Source of the DNA: Peptococcaceae bacterium BRH_c4b
Lineage (GTDB): Bacteria; Bacillota; Desulfotomaculia; Desulfotomaculales; Desulfocucumaceae
DNA: 64,000 nt
Assembly (NCBI GenBank): GCA_000961595.1
Contig: LADO01000025.1
Location: forward strand, 1-64,000
Reading direction: 5' to 3'
Shown one piece after another: positions 8,935-17,771 of this stretch (the first letter of the stretch is position 1; every line of letters begins with the position of its first letter). Under the pieces are notes generated by a model that saw nothing but the letters and a program-made list of their open reading frames with translations, had not been told where the DNA came from and did no database searches. The translations under genes were made by a program, and so were the position numbers.

Positions 8935-10908
8935 ATGAGTGCAAAAATAAGTTTATGCGTGATTGCCAAAAACGAGGAGCAGAATATACGTCGCTGCCTT
9001 GATAGTGTTAAAAAAGCGGTGGACGAGATAATTGTGGTGGACACAGGATCCACCGATGATACAGCCAGTATAGCCCTGGCCTGCGGGGCAAAAGTTTACC
9101 ATTTCCCCTGGAACGGCAACTTCAGTGACGCCCGTAACGCTTCCCTGGACCACGCCGGCGGGGACTGGGTTCTTTACCTGGACGCGGATGAAGAGCTGGC
9201 GGGGGAAGAAAGCAGGGGCGGGTTGCGCAGGGCGGTGAAGGATGACTCCGTTGAGGGCTATTTTTTAAAAATAATCAATTATCTTGGCGCGGAGGGTCAC
9301 ATAGAATCTCATCAGGACGTGGTTTTCAGGCTTTTTAGAAACCGCAGGGAATACAGGTTTCAAGGGGCGATACACGAGCAGGTGGCAGAGGCCATAAAGG
9401 AAAAAAACGTTAGCGCCGTATTCCGCCTGGCCGAAGGAGTGCTGATAAACCATTACGGTTACCTGGACAGCAGTGTGGACAGCAGGGACAAAATCAACAG
9501 GAACCTGGGGATAATAGCAAAAGAAATGGAGCGGGAGCCTGGAAGCCGGGAGTTGAGGTTTTATTGCGGGGTGGAGCTATACCGGGCGGGAAGATATATT
9601 GAAGCCGCCCGGGAGCTTTCTGTGGCGGCGGAGGGCATAGACGTTGATACCATATACCTGCCCAAGCTGGTGCGTTATATTATCATGGCCTACCAAGCAG
9701 CCGGGGAGCCGGAAAAAGCGCTGCGGACAGCCCTGGGGAGTATGGACTTTTTTCCGTATTACGCGGATTTGTACTATTACGCCGGGCGCATGTATATGGA
9801 ATTAAAAAACTACGTATCCGCCCGGGATTATTTGCTAAAGAGCGTGTCCATGCCGGAGCAGCCTGCCCATTACGCATCCTTTAACGGTGTCAGGGGGTTC
9901 AGGTCTTATTACCACCTGGGTGAAATAATGGAGGAATTTTTTAACAGCAGCGAGGCATTGAAATTTTATTTGGCCAGCTTCCGCGACAACCCCGATTTCA
10001 CTCCGGCGCTAAGGAAAATTGTGCATTTGCTGGAACCCCGTAGAAATACGGAACGGGCCAGGAAGTACCTGCAACAGTTTTCTTTCTGTACTCCCCGGGC
10101 CAATATGCTGGCGGGTGAGCTATTGTTCCGGCAGGGGGCTTACGGCATCGCCCTGGAATATTTCCAAAAAGCCGGAGAAAACCAGGGGGCGACTTCAGAG
10201 CCGCAGTTATGGGTGGCAGCCTGCCATATTCAGGAACGGCGCTATAAAAAGTCGCTACGCATTCTGAAGTCGTTTAAACCGGGGAACCGGCTTTATCCCC
10301 GGGTTTTGATGAACAAAATACTTGCCTGCTGGCTGCATAGCGATGCCCGGCAGGTACAGGCTCTTGCAGAAGAAATGGCGGCTTGTGGGGTTTCGGAAGA
10401 CATGAAAAATGTAGCCGGCATATTGGCGTACGCGCCGGAAAAGGGGAATAGACTTAACCGGTTGCTTCCGGGGCAGGAAGGCAGGGAATTGTTGCTGGAC
10501 ATTGTAACAAGGCTCCTTGGCATGAATGAAACGGACAGGGCGTTGTGCCTGTTGTACAGTCTTGACCCCGCAAGCTTATCCGGGCTGCTGCTGGACATGG
10601 CCCGGATTTTTCATGAGTATGATCAGGGGGTCGGTGTAATAAATCTGTTAAAGCAAAAAACAACTGACAGCGAAGATGGGGAAACTCATTTCCTTATAGC
10701 TGAAATATTGCGGGAGGCCGGAAAGTGTCTGGAGGCCGGATTGCACTACCGCCGCGCCGGGGAGCTTGACCCGGGTGTTTCCCGCTATTACCTCCGGCAA
10801 AATCATTTGTACCGCCACCGGTGGGAACAGTTGCTGCAGGAGGCAAGGCATAAATATCCTGATGATGAGAATTTAAAAAAGCTGGGGGAGGGGGTGACGG
10901 CTCACTGA
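8935..10908 (+). CDS. GT2 glycosyltransferase with C-terminal TPR repeats
   Basis: A 657-residue protein. Residues 1-~230 form a family 2 GT-A domain of the SunS/WaaE-like type: 'ISLCVIAKNEEQNIRRCLDSV', 'EIIVVDTGSTDDT', 'VLYLDADEEL' (metal-binding DxD) and 'RFQGAIHEQV'. The rest (~240-650) is helical and TPR-like ('YAGRMYMELKNYVSARDYLL', 'YHLGEIMEEFFNSSEALKFYL'). Proteins of this build often glycosylate peptides or proteins, with the TPR part holding the acceptor; this is family knowledge. It overlaps its paralogue at 10908 by 1 base, indicating coupled translation. Confidence 0.85.
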   Translation: MSAKISLCVIAKNEEQNIRRCLDSVKKAVDEIIVVDTGSTDDTASIALACGAKVYHFPWNGNFSDARNASLDHAGGDWVLYLDADEELAGEESRGGLRRAVKDDSVEGYFLKIINYLGAEGHIESHQDVVFRLFRNRREYRFQGAIHEQVAEAIKEKNVSAVFRLAEGVLINHYGYLDSSVDSRDKINRNLGIIAKEMEREPGSRELRFYCGVELYRAGRYIEAARELSVAAEGIDVDTIYLPKLVRYIIMAYQAAGEPEKALRTALGSMDFFPYYADLYYYAGRMYMELKNYVSARDYLLKSVSMPEQPAHYASFNGVRGFRSYYHLGEIMEEFFNSSEALKFYLASFRDNPDFTPALRKIVHLLEPRRNTERARKYLQQFSFCTPRANMLAGELLFRQGAYGIALEYFQKAGENQGATSEPQLWVAACHIQERRYKKSLRILKSFKPGNRLYPRVLMNKILACWLHSDARQVQALAEEMAACGVSEDMKNVAGILAYAPEKGNRLNRLLPGQEGRELLLDIVTRLLGMNETDRALCLLYSLDPASLSGLLLDMARIFHEYDQGVGVINLLKQKTTDSEDGETHFLIAEILREAGKCLEAGLHYRRAGELDPGVSRYYLRQNHLYRHRWEQLLQEARHKYPDDENLKKLGEGVTAH

Positions 10909-12662
10909 TGGAAGCCGCCATTTCTCTGGTGATGATTGTTAAAAATGAGGCTGCCAATTTACCTGTCTGCCTGGACAGTGTAAATGGACAAGTGGATGAA
11001 ATAATTATCGTGGACACCGGCTCAATCGATGGTACTTGTGCTGCAGCAAGGCGCTACACGGATAAAATATATCATTTTGCCTGGTGCAACGACTTCAGCG
11101 CGGCCAAGAACTTTGCCATTGGTAAGGCAGCGGGAGAGTGGATACTGTCCTTGGATGCAGATGAGGAGTTAATCTCCGGCACCGGGGACCTGAGAGGTCT
11201 GGCCGCAGGGGCAGAGCACGGGGCATACCTGCTGCCCATGGACATACCCTCCATGGAAGGCTCCGGCGGGTACAATCGGTTGCTGGCGCTGAGATTTTTT
11301 AAAAACCGGGAGCGCTACCGGTATCGGGGCAGAATACACGAAGCCGTTCACGATTCGGAAAACGGACTGGTGGGAGTTGTCCAGGGGCCTTTAATCCGCC
11401 ACAAAATGGTGACTCTCCGGGAAGGTAACTGTAAAAGGGGCCGTAATCTGGCGCTGTTAAAAAAGGTGTGCGTTGAAGATCCGGATGATTATTTTTTGCA
11501 GTACTGCCTCGGGACGGAATGGATGGCCCTGGGCAAGCCTGAGCAGGCGTTGCCGCCTTTGCGGCAGGCCTGCCAAAACCTGGCCGGTAATAGCCCTTTA
11601 TACCATACCGCTGCTTTAAACCAGCTGATTAACTGCCTGAAAACCCTTGGCCGGCATGATGAAGCTTTGTATGTTTGCCGGGAAGGGATAAACTGTTATC
11701 CCGGGTATGCGGATTTGTATTACCACTGCGGTATGCTTTATATTGAAGAAAAGGATTACCGTAGAGCCCTGGAATGGTTTGAACAGGCCGTCAAGTGCGG
11801 AGCCCCGCCGGCTTTGCACAGTCACCAGGACGGAACCGAAAGCTTCCTTGCCCTGCACAGCATGGGCTATTGCCATGAGTTGCTGGGCTCCCCGGAGCAA
11901 GCCCTGCAGAGCTACCGGCAGGCTCTGGATGTAAACCCCGCTTATGCCTATCCCGCCAATAATCTGTGCATGCTTCTGTGCGCCGAATGCGGTCCCGGGC
12001 ACGCGCTGCAATATTTTATGGAAGAGGGGCTGCTGGGTAATAAAAGCATTGCCCTGACCGCCGGGAATCTGTTTTTTACCTGGGGATATCCCGGCCTGGC
12101 CCGGCGGTGTCTGGAAATATATTTAAACAGCTGGGAGGCCGATGAATATTTGCTGCTTAACCTGGGAAAGTACAGCACTTTTTCGGGGAAGCCCGTTGAT
12201 GGGATGAATTATTTCAACCTGATTCCCAAAGAGTGTGCTTTGTACCCAGATGCACGGCTGTACGGGACAATTGCCCTGCTGCTGGCCGGCCGCTATGAGG
12301 AGGCCAGGGGCCGGGCGCTGGGAATGTGGAAAAGCCGGGATAGACGCAGGGCGGTTCTGGCGCTAAAACTGGGTCGCTTTATGGAAAAAGGTGGGGATAT
12401 ATGCTGTCCCGGCGCTGTTGACGGGGCGGATACAGCGGACGCCGCCATGCAGTTATACGGCGAATGCTGTCTTTACCTGCCCGAAGGGTCCGATTATGCA
12501 AACCACAGTATTTTTATACTGCTGGCAGGGCTGGAGGTTGTTCTTAAAGGTTCTTCCCGGGGTTGTTTGTCTCTGATTGAATATTACCGCGGCAAATATC
12601 ACCAGGGGGAGCAGTTTTTTAACTATAAAATAAATTTAGGGCAGAAAATCCAGGCGGGGTGA
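10908..12662 (+). CDS. GT2 glycosyltransferase with TPR repeats, paralogue
   Basis: A 584-residue paralogue of the product at 8935. The GT-A domain has 'ISLVMIVKNEAANLPVCLDSV', 'EIIIVDTGSIDGT', 'ILSLDADEEL' and 'RYRGRIHEAV', followed by a long TPR-like tail ('YYHCGMLYIEEKDYRRALEWF', 'HSMGYCHELLGSPEQALQSY'). The ATG shares its A with the TGA of the preceding gene. The tandem pair may add successive sugars or act on different protein acceptors. Confidence 0.85.
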   Translation: MEAAISLVMIVKNEAANLPVCLDSVNGQVDEIIIVDTGSIDGTCAAARRYTDKIYHFAWCNDFSAAKNFAIGKAAGEWILSLDADEELISGTGDLRGLAAGAEHGAYLLPMDIPSMEGSGGYNRLLALRFFKNRERYRYRGRIHEAVHDSENGLVGVVQGPLIRHKMVTLREGNCKRGRNLALLKKVCVEDPDDYFLQYCLGTEWMALGKPEQALPPLRQACQNLAGNSPLYHTAALNQLINCLKTLGRHDEALYVCREGINCYPGYADLYYHCGMLYIEEKDYRRALEWFEQAVKCGAPPALHSHQDGTESFLALHSMGYCHELLGSPEQALQSYRQALDVNPAYAYPANNLCMLLCAECGPGHALQYFMEEGLLGNKSIALTAGNLFFTWGYPGLARRCLEIYLNSWEADEYLLLNLGKYSTFSGKPVDGMNYFNLIPKECALYPDARLYGTIALLLAGRYEEARGRALGMWKSRDRRRAVLALKLGRFMEKGGDICCPGAVDGADTADAAMQLYGECCLYLPEGSDYANHSIFILLAGLEVVLKGSSRGCLSLIEYYRGKYHQGEQFFNYKINLGQKIQAG

Positions 12663-12709
12663 TGTACCCCAACTCGTCCGGATGGAACATAATCAATTCA
12701 TTGTCGATA

Positions 12710-13669
12710 TTAAGCAGGGTAAATACCAGGCATAATATCTTTGACATTAATATCCCAGGTAAGATTTGTTGCCCCAATCTTCTTGGCGATAACGGCAGAA
12801 ATTTGAAAGCAATTGGCATTAGCACTATTTAATACAGTAACGTAATTAGGCAATTCAGGTACCAGGGCGGCGTTTTGTCCCATTGCAGTATCAATGACTT
12901 CGAAGCCTGTTGCTTTGTTAAATAAAACTCTCCATGCGCTATCTGTGAATCTCCAAAAATCCCAGGGGTGCATGTGAACTGCCCAACTTTGAGGTGCAGC
13001 TATATAACATAATCCACCTGGCTTCATTATGCTATTCATTTCCAATGCAACTTTCCATGGCATAGCGATATGCTCAAATACGCAAAGAGAAAAAACAGCA
13101 TCGAATTGTTCTGCCCTGAAGAATTTTGATAGTTCATGCGCATCCCCTACAACATTAACATTGTCTCCGTCTTTTATGTCAAAACCAATATAATTACTAG
13201 TATTATTAAACCATTTTTGGAATTTTCCATCGCCTCGCGAGCCTATTTCCAATACGTTAGGATTAACCATATTAGAAACAAGGTTAATAAATTTAACTGC
13301 CAATTGACGGTCTTTGTGCGAAACCTGACACAATGGTTCCCCGGGGTTATCCACTATGAAAAAGGTTCCGTCGGAAAGAGCGAATATTAACTTGCATAAA
13401 GTATAATCCTCGAGACTTACAGGTATTTCCAATGAAAACCTGCATTTTTTAGCTCTCTGGCCGTGCACTTGCGCCACATCCGGACTATTTAACCAATAGC
13501 CATCTTTTGTAAATATTACCGAAGATCCAATAGATATTCCCATTTTTGTTATGAATAACTGTTCTGAATATACCCATCCGTCGACAAAAAGTCGTTCCCG
13601 AAAAATAAAAAATCTTTCAACAGAATAATTTATTTTTCTACTGCTTTCCTCGTTTTCCATGTTACACAT
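12710..13669 (-). CDS. SAM methyltransferase with N-terminal beta domain
   Basis: A 319-residue protein. Residues ~1-125 form a non-catalytic, beta-rich domain ('RERLFVDGWVYSEQ', 'CRFSLEIPVSLEDY'). Residues ~135-300 are a class I methyltransferase ('NVLEIGSRGDGKF', 'QFDAVFSLCVFEHIAMPW', 'MKPGGLCYIAAPQSW', 'HPWDFWRFTDSAW'). The catalytic part is closest in style to the product at 6058. It is AT-rich, opposite in strand to its neighbours, and probably inserted as a unit. The beta domain may bind the glycan or a partner; that is a guess. Confidence 0.75.
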   Translation of the reverse strand: MCNMENEESSRKINYSVERFFIFRERLFVDGWVYSEQLFITKMGISIGSSVIFTKDGYWLNSPDVAQVHGQRAKKCRFSLEIPVSLEDYTLCKLIFALSDGTFFIVDNPGEPLCQVSHKDRQLAVKFINLVSNMVNPNVLEIGSRGDGKFQKWFNNTSNYIGFDIKDGDNVNVVGDAHELSKFFRAEQFDAVFSLCVFEHIAMPWKVALEMNSIMKPGGLCYIAAPQSWAVHMHPWDFWRFTDSAWRVLFNKATGFEVIDTAMGQNAALVPELPNYVTVLNSANANCFQISAVIAKKIGATNLTWDINVKDIMPGIYPA

Positions 13670-13772
13670 CCTTTTTTGTTTATGGATAAAGGAAAAATAC
13701 CGGCGGAATACTTCTATAATATTACAAGATTGTTAATTGATACTATGCTCCCTTTAAACATAATGTCACAGT

Positions 13773-13799
13773 GCGACAGGGGACGGTTCTCCGTGTCGC
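13773..13799. repeat. REP-like palindrome, GCGACA...TGTCGC type
   Basis: GCGACA (13773-13778) pairs with TGTCGC (13794-13799) around GGGGACGGTTCTCC. Similar units occur at 52368 and 53150. It lies in the 285-base gap between the methyltransferase at 12710 (minus) and rfbD; I found no convincing promoter in that gap. Confidence 0.7.
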
Positions 13800-13966
13800 A
13801 AAACGGTCTTCATACAATAATGCAATAATGCAAGCCTGACCCCATAGTTTTTATAGTTTTTAACAAATAATCAGTAAAAATTGTAACCCCAACCCTACTG
13901 AAAAACATAGAATGCATTATATTCTCAATAAATAATCAACCAGCCAGTGGGGGAGTGATAAATACT

Positions 13967-14821
13967 GTGATAGTTGCAGTTACCGGCGCCAGAGGTATGC
14001 TGGGTTCAGATATTGTGGCTGAAATGGACAATAGAGGACATGAAGTCCTGCCCCTGGGTAAAAAAGAACTGGATATTACCGATTTGACAAAGGTTAAAAA
14101 AATATTCCATCGGGAAAGGCCCGATGTGATCATTAACTGTGCCGCCTATACGGATGTTGACGGCTCGGAGGATAACCCGCACCTGGCCATGTCGGTTAAC
14201 GGCCTGGGGCCGAGGAACCTGGCCCTGGCCTGTAATGAATACGAAATCGATCTGGTTCATATCAGCACCGATTATGTCTTTGACGGACAGAAGGAGGAGG
14301 CTTACAGTATATTTGACAGTACATCCCCATTAAATACTTACGGCTTAAGCAAGGTGCTGGGCGAGCGGTATGTTACCTCTCTGCTGCACCGCTATTATTT
14401 GATCAGGACCAGCTGGCTTTTTGGCCTCAGCGGTGATAATTTTGTGGAAAAAATACTCCGGCTGTCCGAAGAGAGAAGTGAACTGCACATAGTGGAGGAT
14501 CAGGTGGGCAGTCCTACCTACACCGCCGATCTGGCCAGGCTGGTGGGAGATTTGATCAAAACACGCTGTTTTGGGGTTTACCACGCAACCAACCAGGGCT
14601 ATACCTCCTGGTACAGTTTTGCCCGGGAGATTGCAGCCCTGAATTATTTAAATGTAAATATAAAACCAGTAAGTTCGTCCGCTCGTAATTACGCTGCCAC
14701 AAGACCGTCAGATTCCAGGCTGGATCCCTTTCCCCTCAAAGAAACCGTGGGGTACCTCCTGGCCCCCTGGGAAGACGCCCTGAGCAGATATATGGATCAC
14801 AGGGCAGAGGTAGATCTGTGA
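13967..14821 (+). CDS. rfbD: dTDP-4-dehydrorhamnose reductase
   Basis: An SDR-type enzyme reducing dTDP-4-dehydro-L-rhamnose to dTDP-L-rhamnose, the last step of dTDP-rhamnose synthesis in the cytosol. 'VTGARGMLGSDIV' is the NADPH-binding Rossmann loop, 'NCAAYTDVDGSEDN' and 'HISTDYVFDG' are family signatures, and 'YGLSKVLGE' carries the catalytic Tyr-Lys. I place the start at GTG 13967, which gives the usual N-terminus and leaves 11 bases after GGGGGAG. GTG 13955 in frame overlaps that site and is less likely. It overlaps rfbB by 4 bases. No rmlC epimerase is in the window. Confidence 0.9.
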   Translation: MIVAVTGARGMLGSDIVAEMDNRGHEVLPLGKKELDITDLTKVKKIFHRERPDVIINCAAYTDVDGSEDNPHLAMSVNGLGPRNLALACNEYEIDLVHISTDYVFDGQKEEAYSIFDSTSPLNTYGLSKVLGERYVTSLLHRYYLIRTSWLFGLSGDNFVEKILRLSEERSELHIVEDQVGSPTYTADLARLVGDLIKTRCFGVYHATNQGYTSWYSFAREIAALNYLNVNIKPVSSSARNYAATRPSDSRLDPFPLKETVGYLLAPWEDALSRYMDHRAEVDL

Positions 14822-15789
14822 AACTTTTAGTGACCGGGGGAGCCGGTTTTATCGGCAGCAATTTTATAAAGTACGTTATTAATAAAAAATACAGTGTTGT
14901 AAACATCGATAAGCTGACTTATGCGGGTAATATTGATAGTTTAAAAGATATTAAGAACAGTGAACATTACCGGTTCATCCGGGGAGATATCGCTGGGCGC
15001 GAGTTGGTAGAATCTGTGGTGGGAGAGGATATAGACGCCATTGTCAATTTTGCTGCAGAATCCCACGTGGACAGAAGCATTTCCGATTCCTCCGTGTTTA
15101 TTAAAACAAATGTTGAGGGCACCAGGGTTTTGCTGGATGCCGCCTTAGACCACGGCATAAAGTTTATACAGATATCCACTGACGAGGTGTACGGGTCTCT
15201 GGGCGCCCACGGGCAGTTTACCGAGGAATCCCCCCTGTCTCCCAATAATCCCTATTCTGCCAGCAAGGCGGCTGCGGACTTGCTGGTGAGGGCGTATTTC
15301 AAAACTTACGGGTTGCCCGTCAATATTACCCGCTGCTCGAATAACTACGGGCCCTTTCAGCATCCGGAAAAATTGATACCGTTAACCATCACCAACGCTT
15401 TGCGGGATATACCGGTGCCGGTTTACGGCGACGGTTTGAATATACGGGACTGGCTTCACGTGGAGGACCACTGCCGGGCCATCGAAATGGTTTTGTTGCA
15501 GGGGGAGCCGGGAGAAGCGTACAACATCGGCAGCTGTAATGAAAAGACAAATATCGAATTGGTTGCAATGATTTTAAAGCTATTGAACAAACCGGAAAAA
15601 TTGATTTCTTACGTCAGCGACCGTCCCGGCCATGACCGGCGCTATGCCATTGACTCCACCAAAATAACCGCTAAGCTGGGCTGGAGCCCTTCTATAGATT
15701 TTGACAGGGGGCTTAGCGGGACCGTGAACTGGTATGTTGAAAATTCCTGGTGGTGGATGGGAGCGCCTGGCAGCGTTGTTAGCGTTTGA
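14818..15789 (+). CDS. rfbB: dTDP-glucose 4,6-dehydratase
   Basis: A 323-residue extended SDR enzyme converting dTDP-glucose to dTDP-4-keto-6-deoxyglucose. 'VTGGAGFIGSNFI' binds NAD, 'NFAAESHVDRSI' and 'ISTDEVYGSLG' are RmlB signatures, 'YSASKAAAD' holds the Tyr-Lys pair, and 'TRCSNNYGPFQHPEKLIP' binds the nucleotide sugar. It starts with GTG overlapping the rfbD stop (GTGA). With rfbD and the RmlA-like gene at 26983 it would supply deoxysugar donors for the island's transferases. Confidence 0.93.
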   Translation: MKLLVTGGAGFIGSNFIKYVINKKYSVVNIDKLTYAGNIDSLKDIKNSEHYRFIRGDIAGRELVESVVGEDIDAIVNFAAESHVDRSISDSSVFIKTNVEGTRVLLDAALDHGIKFIQISTDEVYGSLGAHGQFTEESPLSPNNPYSASKAAADLLVRAYFKTYGLPVNITRCSNNYGPFQHPEKLIPLTITNALRDIPVPVYGDGLNIRDWLHVEDHCRAIEMVLLQGEPGEAYNIGSCNEKTNIELVAMILKLLNKPEKLISYVSDRPGHDRRYAIDSTKITAKLGWSPSIDFDRGLSGTVNWYVENSWWWMGAPGSVVSV

Positions 15790-15834
15790 TTTTTGAACAA
15801 AACAGGCACCTGTGAGGCAGGCGCCTTAATAATC

Positions 15835-15866
15835 AAACCCGGGGCGCAGGCCCTGGGTTTTCAATT
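15835..15866 (+). terminator. Probable terminator after rfbB
   Basis: AAACCCGGGGC (15835-15845) pairs with GCCCTGGGTTT (15850-15860), with one G-U pair and a GCAG loop, followed by TTCAATT. The short T-run makes it moderate. Confidence 0.55.
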
Positions 15867-16068
15867 ACAGCCGGATGTCGCATTGATCCCTTGTGGTAAG
15901 GTGAAAAACAATTTTCAATTTGCTCCGGTACAGTAACACAGTGCAATACAATGGAATATTATAGAAAAAAAGGAAGGGTGAGGCACCAGGCACTGTAAAT
16001 GTTAACAACCCGCACGGGACCTCTCAGTGTAAAAACAGCAAGATTAAATTATATCGGAGGAATTTTGG

Positions 16069-16575
16069 ATGGAAACTAAAGATATTCTTTTGGAAGACAT
16101 ATGTAAAATTGCAAAAAAGATCAAACCTAATTCAAGAATGACACACGGCTACACTGATGGCGGTAGAGGCTTTGTGGAAGAAAGCCTTTTTGCTTTTACC
16201 AAGGCAGGATCATTCTGGGTCGTTGTACTTTGTGAAACAGGCAGAGTTGCTTTTAAAAAGGTAACGCCGGAGTGGATTCAGATATTTTCCAATTTAGTCC
16301 TCTCTTCTCCGGAAGTGTTTGTGGTATTTGACAGAAAGCACCATATCGTTGAATGGGCGGTTGCGCAGGATAAAGTCTGTCCTTTAATCAAGGATAAGTC
16401 CAAGGAAAAACCAAAAGAGCCACCCAATGACCACAAAGACCCCAAGGACCCCAAGGACCCCAAGGATCACAAAGACCCCAAAGACCACAAGGATCACAAA
16501 GACCCCAAAGACCCCAAAGACCCCAAAGACCACAAGGACTGCAAGGATCACAAGGACTGCAAGCTTCACAAATAA
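16069..16575 (+). CDS. Basic/acidic KDP/KDH-repeat protein
   Basis: A 168-residue protein in two parts. Residues 1-~110 form a compact domain with 'SFWVVVLCETGRVAFKKV', 'LSSPEVFVVFDRKHHIVEWAV'. The same fold is recognisable in the product at 41627 ('YWYIVTYTNEYAFKKV', 'SSKIFVAWNDKHRITYWLAV'). From residue ~121 to the end comes a strict triplet repeat, Lys-Asp-Pro or Lys-Asp-His, about 15 units, ending in KDCKDHKDCKLHK. Such a zwitterionic repeat, with His and Cys at the tip, could bind metal or crosslink in a coat; that is inference. The start is fixed by GGAGG at 16056-16060. I do not know the family. Confidence 0.8.
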   Translation: METKDILLEDICKIAKKIKPNSRMTHGYTDGGRGFVEESLFAFTKAGSFWVVVLCETGRVAFKKVTPEWIQIFSNLVLSSPEVFVVFDRKHHIVEWAVAQDKVCPLIKDKSKEKPKEPPNDHKDPKDPKDPKDHKDPKDHKDHKDPKDPKDPKDHKDCKDHKDCKLHK

Positions 16576-16653
16576 TATAACGGCTTTTAGGCATGCAAGC
16601 CTAATAATTAAGCAAACCCCGGGGACACAGATACTGTGGAACCGGGGTATTAG

Positions 16654-16705
16654 AAACACGGGGACGGTTCTATAAGAACCGTCCCCGTGTTTGACCGGGG
16701 TTTTT
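16654..16705 (+). terminator. Long hairpin with GGGGACGGTTCT arms, terminator
   Basis: A perfect 18-bp stem (16654-16671 with 16675-16692) and 3-base loop, built from two GGGGACGGTTCT repeat arms, followed shortly by GGGGTTTTTTAAAT. It probably terminates the KDP-repeat gene and shows how the repeat family can serve as a terminator. Confidence 0.7.
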
Positions 16706-16808
16706 TAAATACGCCGTGCACAGTTAACTGTCGATCTGAATACATTAATAAGAAATATCCAAATATTAGGTGGGGTTTTTATTTTTTTGTCAGATGGGAT
16801 AATGATAA

Positions 16809-17771
16809 ATGAGCGAAATAGGATTAATTGGCTGTGGTTCTTGGGGTTTTAATTACCTGAAAACACTGGTTTCAATTCCCGGAGCAACAATATTGTATGT
16901 ATGTGATTTAAAAGAGCAAATATTGGATAATGTCAAACTGTTGTATCCCCACCTGAGAGTCACTAACCGTTATCAGGATTTATTGGAAGACGACAAAGTA
17001 AGAGGCGTAATCATTGCTACTCCTCCAGAATCACATTTTTCCCTGGCGGCGAAATTTCTGGCCGGGAAAAAGGCTGTACTGGTGGAGAAACCGGTTACCT
17101 ACCGTTACCGGGAAGCGGAAGAACTGATTCAACTGGCCCGTAAGAACAATACTATTTTAATGGCGGGCCACCTTATGGAATACCACCCGGCGGTATTGAA
17201 ATTACAGGATTGCATAAGCAAAGGCCTGCTGGGTGATTTGAGGTACATCCTGCTGGAAAGGGCCAACCTGGGAAAAGTGCGTAATGATGTCAGTGTGCTC
17301 CGGGATCTGGCCGTACACGACCTTTCCATAGTAAGGCGACTGGTTGACCGGGAGCCCCTGTGGGTGTCCGCCCAGGGAGGATATTTCTTACAAGATGGCC
17401 TGTGTGATATGGCGACAATAACCATGGGTTTTACTGGAAATTTGTTGGCGCAGATCCATGTGAACTGGCTGTACCCGGTAAAAAAGAGGCAGGTGGCGGT
17501 GGCCGGGAATAGGATGATGGCCTTCTGGGACGACGCCGGGGTGGATGTTAAATTGCAGTTTGTATCCTACAATGAGGCCAGAATTATGACTGAAATTGAT
17601 AATACCCCTCCACTGACCTGCCAGTGCCTGCATTTTTTCAATTGTATCAATACCAAAACTGAGCCGCAAACCGGTTTGCATGATATTTCATGGGTTATGA
17701 AGGTTTTAGATTTAACCGAGCAATCTTTATTTAGCAACGGTGCAAGATTGTATTTTAGGCATGACAGGTGA
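16809..17771 (+). CDS. Gfo/Idh/MocA-family oxidoreductase (GnnA/WlbA-like candidate)
   Basis: A 320-residue NAD(P)-dependent sugar oxidoreductase: Rossmann loop 'IGLIGCGSWGFNYLKTL', 'GVIIATPPESHFSLA', the catalytic 'VLVEKPVTYRYREAEEL', and 'MAGHLMEYHPAV'. Enzymes of this class oxidise the 3-hydroxyl of UDP-GlcNAc (GnnA) or UDP-GlcNAcA (WbpB/WlbA) ahead of transamination. The DegT aminotransferase at 19633 in the same run makes such a role plausible, though substrate is not proven by sequence. It overlaps the next gene by 4 bases and begins an eight-gene co-directional run to 24300. Confidence 0.8.
   Translation: MSEIGLIGCGSWGFNYLKTLVSIPGATILYVCDLKEQILDNVKLLYPHLRVTNRYQDLLEDDKVRGVIIATPPESHFSLAAKFLAGKKAVLVEKPVTYRYREAEELIQLARKNNTILMAGHLMEYHPAVLKLQDCISKGLLGDLRYILLERANLGKVRNDVSVLRDLAVHDLSIVRRLVDREPLWVSAQGGYFLQDGLCDMATITMGFTGNLLAQIHVNWLYPVKKRQVAVAGNRMMAFWDDAGVDVKLQFVSYNEARIMTEIDNTPPLTCQCLHFFNCINTKTEPQTGLHDISWVMKVLDLTEQSLFSNGARLYFRHDR

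Noticed and set aside
8704-8938. Short ORFs across the MITE-like element
   Set aside because: They consist of repeat sequence, lack ribosome binding sites, and no similar frame is kept in copy B.
16430-16570. Regular repeats that might be a CRISPR array
   Set aside because: The period is nine bases or less with no unique spacers; it encodes amino-acid triplets in frame.
16384-16659. Hydrophobic minus-strand ORFs with repeated Val-Phe-Gly or Leu-Trp-Gly units
   Set aside because: They are antisense readings of the KDP/KDH triplet repeat; the plus-strand gene has the ribosome binding site and a homologous domain at 41627.
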